DNA of 47,495 nucleotides from Nocardiopsis alkaliphila YIM 80379 (GTDB taxonomy: Bacteria; Actinomycetota; Actinomycetes; Streptosporangiales; Streptosporangiaceae): assembly GCF_000341005.1 (NCBI RefSeq), contig NZ_ANBD01000063.1, positions 1 to 47,495 of the forward strand, given 5' to 3'. How positions within the stretch are numbered: position 1 is the first letter of the stretch; every line of letters begins with the position of its first letter. The notes below the pieces were generated by a model. It was given only the letters and a program-made list of their open reading frames with translations, was not told the origin of the DNA and did not search any database. Below, piece by piece: positions 40,875-47,495 of this stretch. A program made the translations under genes and the position numbers.

Positions 40875-42035
40875 GTGACCGCTTCCATCGCACTTCCCCG
40901 CCTCATGCGCGTGGGCGCGGGGGCCTCGGCCGAACTGGCCGAGGTTCTGGAATCCCTCGCTCTGGCCCGTCCGCTGATCGTGACCGATCCCTTCGTCCGT
41001 GAACAACCCTTCTTCCAACGGATCCTGGCGCACCTGAACAGGGCGGGGCTCTCCCCCGGAGTGTTCGCCCGCACCACCCCCGCCCCCACCACCGAGGTGG
41101 TGGATCAAGGGCTGCACGCGCTGCGGGACGGCGATTTCGACTCATTGGTGGCGGTGGGCGGCGGCAGTCCCATCGACACCGCCAAGGCCGTGGCCTTGCT
41201 GGGCGCGCACGGTGGTCGGATGAGCGACTACAAGGCGCCGACGGTCACCGACGCCCCCGCACTGCCGGTGGTGGCGGTGCCCACCACCGCGGGCAGCGGT
41301 TCGGAGTCCACCCGCTACAGCTTCATCACCGACGTGGAGACCGATGACCGGATGCTCTGCGCGGGCTTGGCGGTGCTGCCACGGGCGGCGTTGGTGGACT
41401 TCGAGTTGACCCTGCACATGCCGCCGCGGTTGACCGCCGACACCGGGATGGCCGCTCTGGCCCACGCGATCGAGGCGTACGTGAGCTCCCGGGCCAACCC
41501 GATCTCGGACGGGTTGGCCCGGGAGGCGATGCGTGCCCTGTTCACCCATCTGCGGTCCGTGTACGCCGACCCGGGCGACCGGGTGGCCCGCGAGGCGGTG
41601 ATGACGGGCGCCACCCAGGCGGGGATGGCGCTGTCCAACGCCGGCTCGGGCCTGGTGCACGCGATGAGCCGGCCGATCGGCGCGCACTTCGCCATGGCGC
41701 ACGGGCCGTCCAACGCGATGCTGTTGCCGACGGTCACGGAGTTCTCGCTACCCACGGCCCCCGAGCGTTACGCCGAGTGCGCACGCGCCATGGGTATGGC
41801 CGCCCCTGGCAGCACCGATGGGGAGGCCACCGGAGCCCTGGTGTGGGAGTTGCGTCTGCTCAACGAGGAACTCCAGGTGCCCGGCCCTCGCGCCCACGGG
41901 ATCGACGCCGAACGTTGGTGGGAACTGGCTCCACTGATGGCGGAGCAGGCCCTGGCCTCGGATTCTTCGGCCGATGATCCGCGAGCGCCCACCGTGGCGG
42001 AGGTGGTGGAGCTCTACCACCTCGTCTACGGCTGA
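40875..42035 (+). CDS. Iron-containing alcohol dehydrogenase
   Basis: A 386-residue type III (iron-dependent) alcohol dehydrogenase. The NAD-binding region is VAVGGGSPIDTAKAVAL. PTTAGSGSESTRYSFITD and GMAALAHAIEAYVS (metal ligands Asp and His in the family), plus GLVHAMSRPIGAHF and MAHGPSNAMLLP, complete the metal site. It interconverts primary alcohols or hydroxy acids with aldehydes. The GTG at 40875 follows GGAGGT; an in-frame ATG at 40842 is the alternative. The PucR gene upstream suggests substrate-induced expression. Confidence 0.92.
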   Translation: MTASIALPRLMRVGAGASAELAEVLESLALARPLIVTDPFVREQPFFQRILAHLNRAGLSPGVFARTTPAPTTEVVDQGLHALRDGDFDSLVAVGGGSPIDTAKAVALLGAHGGRMSDYKAPTVTDAPALPVVAVPTTAGSGSESTRYSFITDVETDDRMLCAGLAVLPRAALVDFELTLHMPPRLTADTGMAALAHAIEAYVSSRANPISDGLAREAMRALFTHLRSVYADPGDRVAREAVMTGATQAGMALSNAGSGLVHAMSRPIGAHFAMAHGPSNAMLLPTVTEFSLPTAPERYAECARAMGMAAPGSTDGEATGALVWELRLLNEELQVPGPRAHGIDAERWWELAPLMAEQALASDSSADDPRAPTVAEVVELYHLVYG

Positions 42036-42055
42036 CCCCCGGGGCCGTGCCGAGG

Positions 42056-42102
42056 CCGGCTCCCGTGTCCGTCCGGTTCGGTGGACCGGGTACGGGAGCC
42101 GG
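42056..42102. terminator. Bidirectional terminator between the alcohol dehydrogenase and ABC operon
   Basis: CCGGCTCCCGT and ACGGGAGCCGG form a perfect 11-bp stem, with further pairing inside the 25-base loop, between converging genes. Confidence 0.75.
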
Positions 42103-42111
42103 TGATGCTTC

Positions 42112-42984
42112 CTACCGGGCGATGCCCCATTTGCGGCGTAGGGAACGGTCGGCCCAGTTGAAGAACAGGTCGATGAGGACGCCGATGGCCAGCACGATGA
42201 TGACGTAGGCGAGCAGACGTTCGGCGTCGTTCAGTTGGCGGGCCTGGCTCAGTGCCCAACCGATCGAGTTCTGTTGGTTGATGATCACCAGCAGTTCGCC
42301 GGCCATGAGGGAACGCCACGCGAACGCCCACCCCTGTTTGAGACCGGTGACGAACATCGGCAGCGCCGCCGGGATGATCAGCAGGCTGTAGTGCTGTACT
42401 CCGCGCAACCCCATGGCCTTGCCCGCCCGCAGCAGCGACGGCTGTACGTAGTCGATGCCCGAGGTCAGCCCGCCCGCGATCGAGGGCGCCGCGCCCAGGA
42501 CGATCACGAACATGATGGCCGACTCGCTGATGCCGTACAGCAGCATCGCGAAGGGGAACCACACGATCGAGGGCATGGTCTGCAAGCCCGTGATGAGCGA
42601 ACCGATCGCCACCCGCAGCGGCCCGAATCGTGAGACCGCCAGACCGATGACCACTCCCACGGCCAAGGCCAGCGCGAAGCCGGTGAAGGCCCGACGCATG
42701 GTGACCCGCACGGCCTCCCAGAACTCGGGGGTGGTGATCTCGTGGAAGAGGGTGGGCAGCACCCGGTCCGGCCCGGGGAACACCCACTCCGATCGCCAGC
42801 CGCTCCACACCACGACCTGCCAGGCCACCAGCACCAGGGTGAGGGCGGCGAGTTTGGGCCAGGTGACCGCCCAAGCCCTGGCAAGGACCTGGCCCGGGCT
42901 CCGGTCGGTGGTACCGCGCCGAGGCTGGAGTTCGAGAGCGTCCAGACCCCGCACCGCGGTGTCCTCGTCGCGGGTCTCAGGCAT
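42112..42984 (-). CDS. ABC transporter permease, sulfonate/taurine/nitrate type
   Basis: A 290-residue membrane protein of the SsuC/TauC/NrtB group with about six membrane segments. The transport-coupling loop is GISESAIMFVIVLGAAPSIA, with LRAGKAMGLRGVQHYSLLIIPAALP next to it, where the ATPase docks. The N-terminal about 40 residues are soluble. Its start overlaps the end of the ATPase gene by 8 bases, so translation is probably coupled. It is the last gene of a binding protein-ATPase-permease operon. Confidence 0.93.
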   Translation of the reverse strand: MPETRDEDTAVRGLDALELQPRRGTTDRSPGQVLARAWAVTWPKLAALTLVLVAWQVVVWSGWRSEWVFPGPDRVLPTLFHEITTPEFWEAVRVTMRRAFTGFALALAVGVVIGLAVSRFGPLRVAIGSLITGLQTMPSIVWFPFAMLLYGISESAIMFVIVLGAAPSIAGGLTSGIDYVQPSLLRAGKAMGLRGVQHYSLLIIPAALPMFVTGLKQGWAFAWRSLMAGELLVIINQQNSIGWALSQARQLNDAERLLAYVIIVLAIGVLIDLFFNWADRSLRRKWGIAR

Positions 42985-43747
42985 GACGCGCGACCTCCGC
43001 GCGGAGTCGGTCGGTGATGCCGGCGGCCTGCTCGGCGATCAGAGCGGAATCGATGCGCCGGGGGCGCTCCCCCGCCACCTCGAACTCGGCGATGAGTCGG
43101 CCCGGGCGACTGGACAGCAGCACGACCCGGTCACCCAGGCGCACCGCCTCGCGCACGTTGTGGGTGACGAACATGATGGTCAGGGATCTCTCCCGCCAGA
43201 TACGTTCGAGTTCGTCGTGGAGGATGTCGCGGGTCATGGCGTCCAGCGCGCCGAAGGGTTCGTCCATGAGGAGCACGTCGGCGTCCTGGGCCAGGGCGCG
43301 GGCCAGGGCCACCCGCTGGCGCATGCCACCGGAGAGTTCGTGCGGGCGTTTGCGGTCGAAACCGGTCAATCGCACCAGCTCCAAGAGGTCGGCCACGCGC
43401 TTGTCGCGTTCGGCCTTGGGCACCTTGTCGACCTTCATGGGTACCTCGACGTTGGCGCCCACGGTGAGCCAGGGAAAGAGCGCGGCCTCTTGGAACATCA
43501 TGGCGACGCGGTGCTCGCCCACGCTCACGTTGCCGCTGGTGGGGGTCTCCAGGCCGGCGACGAGGGAGAGCAGGGTGCTCTTGCCACAGCCGGAGGCGCC
43601 CAGGATGGCCAGGAATTCGCCCTTGCGGACGTGGATGGACATGCCGTCGATGGCGGTGACGGCGCCTTGGCCGCGTCCGAACACCTTGGAGATGTCGTCG
43701 ATGTCCACGGCGTTGGCGTCGGTGCGGCTCGCGGTGATGGTGGTCAT
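42977..43747 (-). CDS. ABC transporter ATPase, sulfonate/taurine/nitrate type
   Basis: A 256-residue ATPase of the SsuB/TauB/NrtD group. Walker A is GASGCGKST, Q-loop MMFQEAALFPW, signature LSGGMRQRVALARAL, Walker B VLLMDEPFGALD, and the H-loop is in FVTHNVREAV. It powers import through the adjacent permease. The frame extends much further upstream, but ATG 43747 falls two bases after the binding-protein stop and gives the normal length. Confidence 0.95.
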   Translation of the reverse strand: MTTITASRTDANAVDIDDISKVFGRGQGAVTAIDGMSIHVRKGEFLAILGASGCGKSTLLSLVAGLETPTSGNVSVGEHRVAMMFQEAALFPWLTVGANVEVPMKVDKVPKAERDKRVADLLELVRLTGFDRKRPHELSGGMRQRVALARALAQDADVLLMDEPFGALDAMTRDILHDELERIWRERSLTIMFVTHNVREAVRLGDRVVLLSSRPGRLIAEFEVAGERPRRIDSALIAEQAAGITDRLRAEVARHA

Positions 43748-43749
43748 GA

Positions 43750-44811
43750 CTACCTTTGCCCTTCCAGGCCTGCGACCGGCTCGTGCCCGGTCTGGTCCAG
43801 AACGTCGTTGAGCGGATCGAGGGCGAGGATTCCGGTGAGGTCGACGGGGTCCAACAGGCCGATCGCCTCGGCCTGCTCGGCTCGGGCCAGTAGTGAGGCC
43901 GCGGCCGGGTCGACGGTGAAGGTGACGTTGTCGAAGGCCGTCGCGGTGAGCTCGGGGTCGAGTTCGCCACCGGTGAGGGCCTCGATGTGCACGCGGGAGA
44001 TCTCGGCCGCCTCCTTTGGGTGGTCCTCGATCCAGTCGATGGACTCCACGTGTCCGCGCAGCAGGTCCTGGACGGCTTCGGGGTCGTGTTCCAAGACCTC
44101 GGCGTCGACGACCAGGAGGGTGGTGGCGTATTGGCCGTCGGAGCGTGCCCACAGATCCCGTTCGTCGACGAGCAGGTGGGCGTCGTCCTGGGCGAGTACG
44201 CGACTCAGGTGGGGCTCGGGCAGCCAGGCGCCGTCGATCTCGCCGAGCGCGAAGGCGTTGACCGTCTCGGGGTTGTCCTGGGGCAGGACCGACAAGGCGC
44301 CGCCACCGGCGGTGTCCACCGCCCAGCCCCGTTGCCTGGCGAACCAGCGCAGCGCCACGTCCTGGGTGCCCCCGAGCATCGGGGTGGCGATGGTGTGGCC
44401 GGGCAGGTCGTCGATGGTCTCGATGTCGTCGCGGACCACGAGTCCGGTGCCCTGGGTGGCCGCTCCGGCCACGACGTGGAAGGCCTGCCCTTGGGACCGC
44501 GACCAGCCGTTGACGGCCGGGCTGGGGCCGAGCAGGGCCGCGTCGATCTCGCCGGAGAAGAGCGCGTTGACCGCGTCGGGGCCCGCGTTGAAGGTCCGGG
44601 TGTGCAGGTCGATCTCGCCGAGCGCCTCGTCGTAGATCCCGTTGTGGACGCCGACCAGGGCGGGCGCGTGGGTGATGTTCGGGAAGTAGCCGAGGGTGAG
44701 CCCGTCGATGGCGGTGGTCGGGCCACTCCCCTCACCCGCACACGCGGTGGCGGCCAAGGCCGTTGCCAGGAGCACGGCGAGGGCTCCTGGCGGGGCCGAA
44801 GAAGCACGCAT
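43750..44811 (-). CDS. ABC transporter substrate-binding lipoprotein, SsuA/TauA-like
   Basis: A 353-residue secreted protein. The signal sequence ends in LAATACAGEG (lipobox Cys about 24, with an atypical Ala at -3), then the periplasmic-binding fold: LTLGYFPNITHAPALVGV, GPDAVNALFSGEIDAALLGPSP, and LPQDNPETVNAFALGEIDGAW. Sulfonate/taurine/nitrate-type (SsuA) is the best fit; the ligand is not certain. It heads the three-gene operon, and a palindrome lies just upstream. The repeated acidic C-terminus is normal for actinomycete binding proteins. Confidence 0.9.
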   Translation of the reverse strand: MRASSAPPGALAVLLATALAATACAGEGSGPTTAIDGLTLGYFPNITHAPALVGVHNGIYDEALGEIDLHTRTFNAGPDAVNALFSGEIDAALLGPSPAVNGWSRSQGQAFHVVAGAATQGTGLVVRDDIETIDDLPGHTIATPMLGGTQDVALRWFARQRGWAVDTAGGGALSVLPQDNPETVNAFALGEIDGAWLPEPHLSRVLAQDDAHLLVDERDLWARSDGQYATTLLVVDAEVLEHDPEAVQDLLRGHVESIDWIEDHPKEAAEISRVHIEALTGGELDPELTATAFDNVTFTVDPAAASLLARAEQAEAIGLLDPVDLTGILALDPLNDVLDQTGHEPVAGLEGQR

Positions 44812-44856
44812 CTCAGGGATCCTTGTCGGGTGTGTCTGTGGTCGGACAGGAAAACT

Positions 44857-44871
44857 CTACTTAATAAGTAG
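44857..44871. promoter_or_regulatory. Palindrome upstream of the sulfonate-type ABC operon
   Basis: CTACTTA-A-TAAGTAG is a perfect inverted repeat with 7-base arms, 46 bases before the first gene of the operon. The part CTTAAT...AGTAGG recurs upstream of metQ with a wider spacing. It is a likely shared operator; the regulator is unknown. Confidence 0.55.
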
Positions 44872-44956
44872 GTTTAGTGGAAGCAGCCTCGCCCACATTC
44901 CGACCGAACCCGCCGAAGGGGATGGGGAGGCGGCTCGAAGGTCCGAACACGCGAAA

Positions 44957-45017
44957 GGCGGCGGAGCCTGAGGCTCCACCGCCCTGCGAGGGGGAGGTCG
45001 CACACGAGGGTGCGACC
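44957..45017 (-). terminator. Tandem hairpins after metQ
   Basis: Two stems follow metQ on its strand. GGTCGCAC/GTGCGACC (44996-45017, 6-base loop) comes first, then GGCGGCGGAGCC/GGCTCCACCGCC (44957-44983, one mismatch). They separate metQ from the ABC operon. Confidence 0.65.
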
Positions 45018-45027
45018 GAGAACACGC

Positions 45028-45888
45028 CTACTCGACCGGGTCACCCTCGGCGTCGACCGCCAGGACCACGCCCTGCCAGGTCTGCTGGATGTACTCCAAG
45101 ACCTGCTCGTCGTGGAGCAGTTCGGCGAGCAGCCGGACGCGCTCGTCGTCGGTGTTCTCCTCCAGCGTCACCAGGCCGTTGGCGTACTTCTCGACGTAGT
45201 CCTCGCCTTCGGGCTCCCAGGCCAGGACATTGGTCTCCTCGGCCAGGGAGGCCTCGATGGCGTAGTTGCCGTTGACGACCGCGGCCTCCACGTCGGAGAT
45301 CGAACGCGGGATCTGGGCGGCCTCCAGCGGCAGGATCTCCAGGTCCTGAGGGTTGTCGGTGATGTCCTGTTCGGTGGCGTTCCCACCGGCCTCGGGGTCC
45401 ACGGTGATCAGACCCTCGGTCTGGAGGATGTTCAGCGCGCGGTTGAGGTTGGCCGGGTCGTTGGGGACCGCGATCTCGGCGCCCTCGGGCAGGTCGTCGA
45501 TGCTCTCGAAGGTCTCGGAGTACAGGCCCAGACGTTCGATGTGCACATCGGTGAGGTAGGTGAGCTCCGCGTCGGGCCCGTTCTGGACCCATTCCTTCAG
45601 GAACTCCCGGTGCTGGAAGTAGTTGGCGTCCAGGGCACCATCGACCAACTGGGCGTTGGGCGTGTTGTAGTCGGCGATCTCCACGATGTCGAGTTCCAGT
45701 CCGGCCTCCTCGGCCAGGTTCTCGTCGATGAAGGCGAGGACGTCACCGTGCGGCACGGTGGCGACACCGACCCGGAGCGGTCCCTGGCCGTCCTCGGAGG
45801 CCTGGGAGCCCTGCTCACTGGGAGCCCCACAGGCGGCGAGGGCAAGGGTGACAACGGCCGCGCCGATAAGGGTCGGGGTGGTGCGCAT
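45028..45888 (-). CDS. metQ: MetQ-like methionine-binding lipoprotein
   Basis: A 286-residue NlpA/MetQ lipoprotein. The signal ends at LALAACGAP (good lipobox). The fold follows with LRVGVATVPHGDVLAFI, IVEIADYNTPNAQLVDGALD, ANYFQHREFL, ERLGLYSETFESIDDLPEG and AVPNDPANLNRALNIL. These are the diagnostic methionine-binding segments. ATG 45888 lies after GAAGGAG; a GTG two codons earlier abuts it and is rejected. The partners metN and metI are not adjacent, so this is an orphan copy that may serve a transporter encoded elsewhere. Shared upstream sequence links it to the sulfonate-type operon. Confidence 0.93.
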   Translation of the reverse strand: MRTTPTLIGAAVVTLALAACGAPSEQGSQASEDGQGPLRVGVATVPHGDVLAFIDENLAEEAGLELDIVEIADYNTPNAQLVDGALDANYFQHREFLKEWVQNGPDAELTYLTDVHIERLGLYSETFESIDDLPEGAEIAVPNDPANLNRALNILQTEGLITVDPEAGGNATEQDITDNPQDLEILPLEAAQIPRSISDVEAAVVNGNYAIEASLAEETNVLAWEPEGEDYVEKYANGLVTLEENTDDERVRLLAELLHDEQVLEYIQQTWQGVVLAVDAEGDPVE

Positions 45889-46003
45889 GGGCACTCCTTC
45901 GTGATCGTGGAACGGCGGATCGCGGGGGGTGTCCGAGGCCGGAGCCGGTCCGACTGCGGTGTGCCCGGACCTGACGCGTGAAGCACTTCCGGGCTGATCA
46001 GAG

Positions 46004-46025
46004 CTTAATCAACCCTTTTAGTAGG
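46004..46025. promoter_or_regulatory. Half-sites upstream of metQ shared with the ABC operon
   Basis: CTTAAT (46004-46009) and AGTAGG (46020-46025) are separated by 10 bases. The same two hexamers lie 1 base apart at 44860-44872 before the ABC operon. The spacing difference of 9 is close to one helical turn. The common regulation is inferred. Confidence 0.4.
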
Positions 46026-46102
46026 AAACATCCCTTTCGCCACACTCGCGCAGTGTCCTTTGCCACAACCCACCCCCGATCACCCACTTCGACCAGCAAA
46101 GA

Positions 46103-46510
46103 TCACCCGGCGAAGAGGCTGCGAATCCGGGCGCCGAGACGCCCCAGGGCGGCTCGCAGGCGTTCCAGGCGAGTGCGCGACCGCAGGGCCGGCTCGATCG
46201 ACACGGGGGCGGGACCGACCAGAGGCGCACTCACCAAGAGTCGCCCCGAGGCCGAGCGCGGGGTGGGACGCCCGACCGAGGCGTCCAAGGGGATCCGGCG
46301 CAACACCGCACGGTCATCGGCCCATACCAGCACCAGAGCACGCTCCTCACGCAGGACCAGGATCCCGCGCGGATCCACCCCTGGGGCGAGCTCGACCTCG
46401 ATCACGAGGTCGGCCCCGCGTCGACCACTGTCGACCCTGACCACCGGTTCGGCGACGAGCCGAGACCACAGGGTCTGGTCGAACCCCTCGAAGACATCCG
46501 CGGTGCGCAT
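46103..46510 (-). CDS. Hsp20-like small heat-shock protein
   Basis: A 135-residue protein resembling an alpha-crystallin core. It has [27 protein letters not shown], then [13 protein letters not shown], with a basic helical tail ending RIRSLFAG. Sequence likeness to the family is moderate; the closing strand motif (GxL) appears as SGRLLVSAP. The decisive support is the upstream region: a -35/-10 pair and an HspR-type HAIR operator covering the start of transcription. It would act as an ATP-independent chaperone. ATG 46510 follows AAAGGAAGTGG; codons before it overlap the operator. Confidence 0.75.
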   Translation of the reverse strand: MRTADVFEGFDQTLWSRLVAEPVVRVDSGRRGADLVIEVELAPGVDPRGILVLREERALVLVWADDRAVLRRIPLDASVGRPTPRSASGRLLVSAPLVGPAPVSIEPALRSRTRLERLRAALGRLGARIRSLFAG

Positions 46511-46526
46511 CGGACCACTTCCTTTC

Positions 46527-46547
46527 ATTGAGTTGTGTCGACTCAAG
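46527..46547 (-). promoter_or_regulatory. HAIR operator for HspR
   Basis: Read on the minus strand, CTTGAGT-CGACACA-ACTCAAT matches the HspR-associated inverted repeat CTTGAGT-N7-ACTCAAG at 13 of 14 fixed positions. HspR, the actinobacterial heat-shock repressor, binds such sites before dnaK, clpB and some hsp20-type genes. It overlaps the -10 and start region of the hsp20 gene, so strong heat-inducible repression is expected. Confidence 0.85.
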
Positions 46548-46574
46548 TTTATTGATGTCTCCTTGTTCGGGCAA
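46546..46574 (-). promoter_or_regulatory. Promoter of the hsp20-like gene
   Basis: TTGCCC (46569-46574, minus strand) and TAAACT (46546-46551) are separated by 17 bases, a good vegetative-sigma spacing. The HAIR operator begins within the -10. Confidence 0.65.
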
Positions 46575-46679
46575 CGGTTTTCCCGCGCCGCACCCCGACC
46601 TGTGGGAAGGGTCACCGAGGTGCGAGAATGGGCCCGCCGGCACCCGGCCAGGACCCCTCACCATCAACACGGAGCGAAC

Positions 46680-47495
46680 ATGGCACTCGTCGCCGGAATC
46701 GACAGTTCGACACAGTCCTGCAAGGTCGTGGTCTGTGACAGCACCAGCGGCAAGGTGGTCCGCGAAGGCCGCGCCTCCCACCCCGACGGCACCGAGACCG
46801 ACCCACGGCACTGGTGGACCGCACTGACCGAGGCCTCCTCCGGCCTCTTGGACGACGTCTCCGCGGTGTCCGTGGCCGGGCAACAACACGGCATGGTCGT
46901 GGTCGACGAGGACGGGAACGTCCTACGCCCCGCCCTGCTGTGGAACGACAACCGCTCGGCCGGGGCCGCGCGCGACCTCGTCGCCGAACTGGACGGACCC
47001 AAGGCCTGGGCGGACGCCATCGGCAACGTCCCGGTGGCCAGCTTCACCATCAGCAAACTGCGCTGGTTCGCCGAACACGAACCCGACCTGGCCTCCCGCG
47101 CGAGCGGCGTCATGCTCCCCCATGACTGGCTCACCTGGCGCTTGAGCGGCGCAGGCCAAGCACCCACCACCGACCGGGGCGACGCCTCCGGCACCGGCTA
47201 CTGGTCGCCCTCCGAGAACACCTACCGCACCGACCTCCTGGTTCGAGGGTTCGGACGGGAACTGGACGTGCCCCGCGTGGCGGCACCCGCCGAAACCGTG
47301 GGCCACACCCCCCAGGGTGCTTTGATCGCCCCCGGCACCGGTGACAACATGGGCGCCGCCCTCGGCCTGGGCCTGCGCCCCGGCGACGTGGTGGTCTCCC
47401 TGGGCACCAGCGGGACCGTGTTCGCCGCCCACGACCGACCCACCCACGACCCCACCGGGACGGTCTGCGGTTTCGCCGACGCCACCGGCGGGCCC
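46680..47495 (+). CDS. xylB: Xylulokinase (FGGY family), N-terminal part
   Basis: 272 codons are present before the right edge. It starts [16 protein letters not shown] (phosphate-binding loop), then [16 protein letters not shown] and LLWNDNRSA (sugar site), [12 protein letters not shown], and [11 protein letters not shown] (second phosphate loop), all typical of xylulokinases. It would phosphorylate D-xylulose with ATP. The ATG at 46680 follows GGAG. Another FGGY sugar kinase is possible, but the N-terminal motifs fit XylB best. No xylA is in view. Confidence 0.9.
   Translation, partial: MALVAGIDSSTQSCKVVVCDSTSGKVVREGRASHPDGTETDPRHWWTALTEASSGLLDDVSAVSVAGQQHGMVVVDEDGNVLRPALLWNDNRSAGAARDLVAELDGPKAWADAIGNVPVASFTISKLRWFAEHEPDLASRASGVMLPHDWLTWRLSGAGQAPTTDRGDASGTGYWSPSENTYRTDLLVRGFGRELDVPRVAAPAETVGHTPQGALIAPGTGDNMGAALGLGLRPGDVVVSLGTSGTVFAAHDRPTHDPTGTVCGFADATGGP

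Noticed and set aside
42977-44152. 391-codon version of the ABC ATPase
   Set aside because: The first about 135 codons overlap the binding-protein gene in another frame and show no similarity to ABC proteins.
1-47495. tRNA genes, CRISPR arrays, IS elements and attachment sites
   Set aside because: No T-loop signature with a matching cloverleaf, no regularly spaced repeats, no transposase or integrase motif, and no long direct repeats were found by eye.

Overview
The window is about 47.5 kb of GC-rich DNA coding for actinobacterial-type proteins. RamB next to isocitrate lyase, a mycobacterial-type lactate 2-monooxygenase, FolP2, a trehalase-type GH15 enzyme, a 6C small RNA and an HspR (HAIR) operator all point to an actinomycete. 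A Nocardiopsaceae-like organism is my guess only. About 41 protein genes are supported. I found no tRNA, rRNA, CRISPR array or insertion sequence.

Layout. 1-6,100 is carbon and acyl-CoA metabolism: a partial acyl-CoA dehydrogenase, a divergent TetR regulator, lactate 2-monooxygenase, and the divergent pair ramB/aceA. 6,400-10,750 holds a small acidic lipoprotein, a CPBP membrane protease, a CynX/NimT-type MFS transporter with a divergent FadR-type regulator, and an RraA-family protein. 10,900-17,900 holds folP2, a double-domain Lrp/AsnC regulator, an LCP cell-wall ligase, two membrane or envelope proteins, dodecin, a 6C RNA with three C-loop hairpins, and a small Cys/His protein. 18,100-24,600 holds mobA, rtcB and moaA on one strand, an alpha/beta hydrolase, and a divergent MocR/YczE pair. 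25,000-29,460 holds a GH15 glucanohydrolase, a soluble Ser/Thr kinase with TPR-like repeats, and ung.

29,586-36,326 is the most striking locus: two tandem, full-length paralogous NACHT (STAND NTPase) proteins of 1067 and 1125 residues. They sit between ung and a sirtuin gene and have similar sequences just upstream of their starts. NACHT proteins of this general design are known or suspected anti-phage sensors, so the pair is the best candidate for an uncharacterised immune system here.

37,288-47,495 holds a sulfotransferase-like protein, a possibly leaderless 51-residue membrane peptide, an aldo/keto reductase, a PucR regulator followed by an iron-type alcohol dehydrogenase, a sulfonate/taurine-type ABC operon, an orphan MetQ lipoprotein, an Hsp20 gene under an HspR-type operator, and the start of xylulokinase. 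The ABC operon and metQ share a sequence motif upstream, which suggests common sulfur control.
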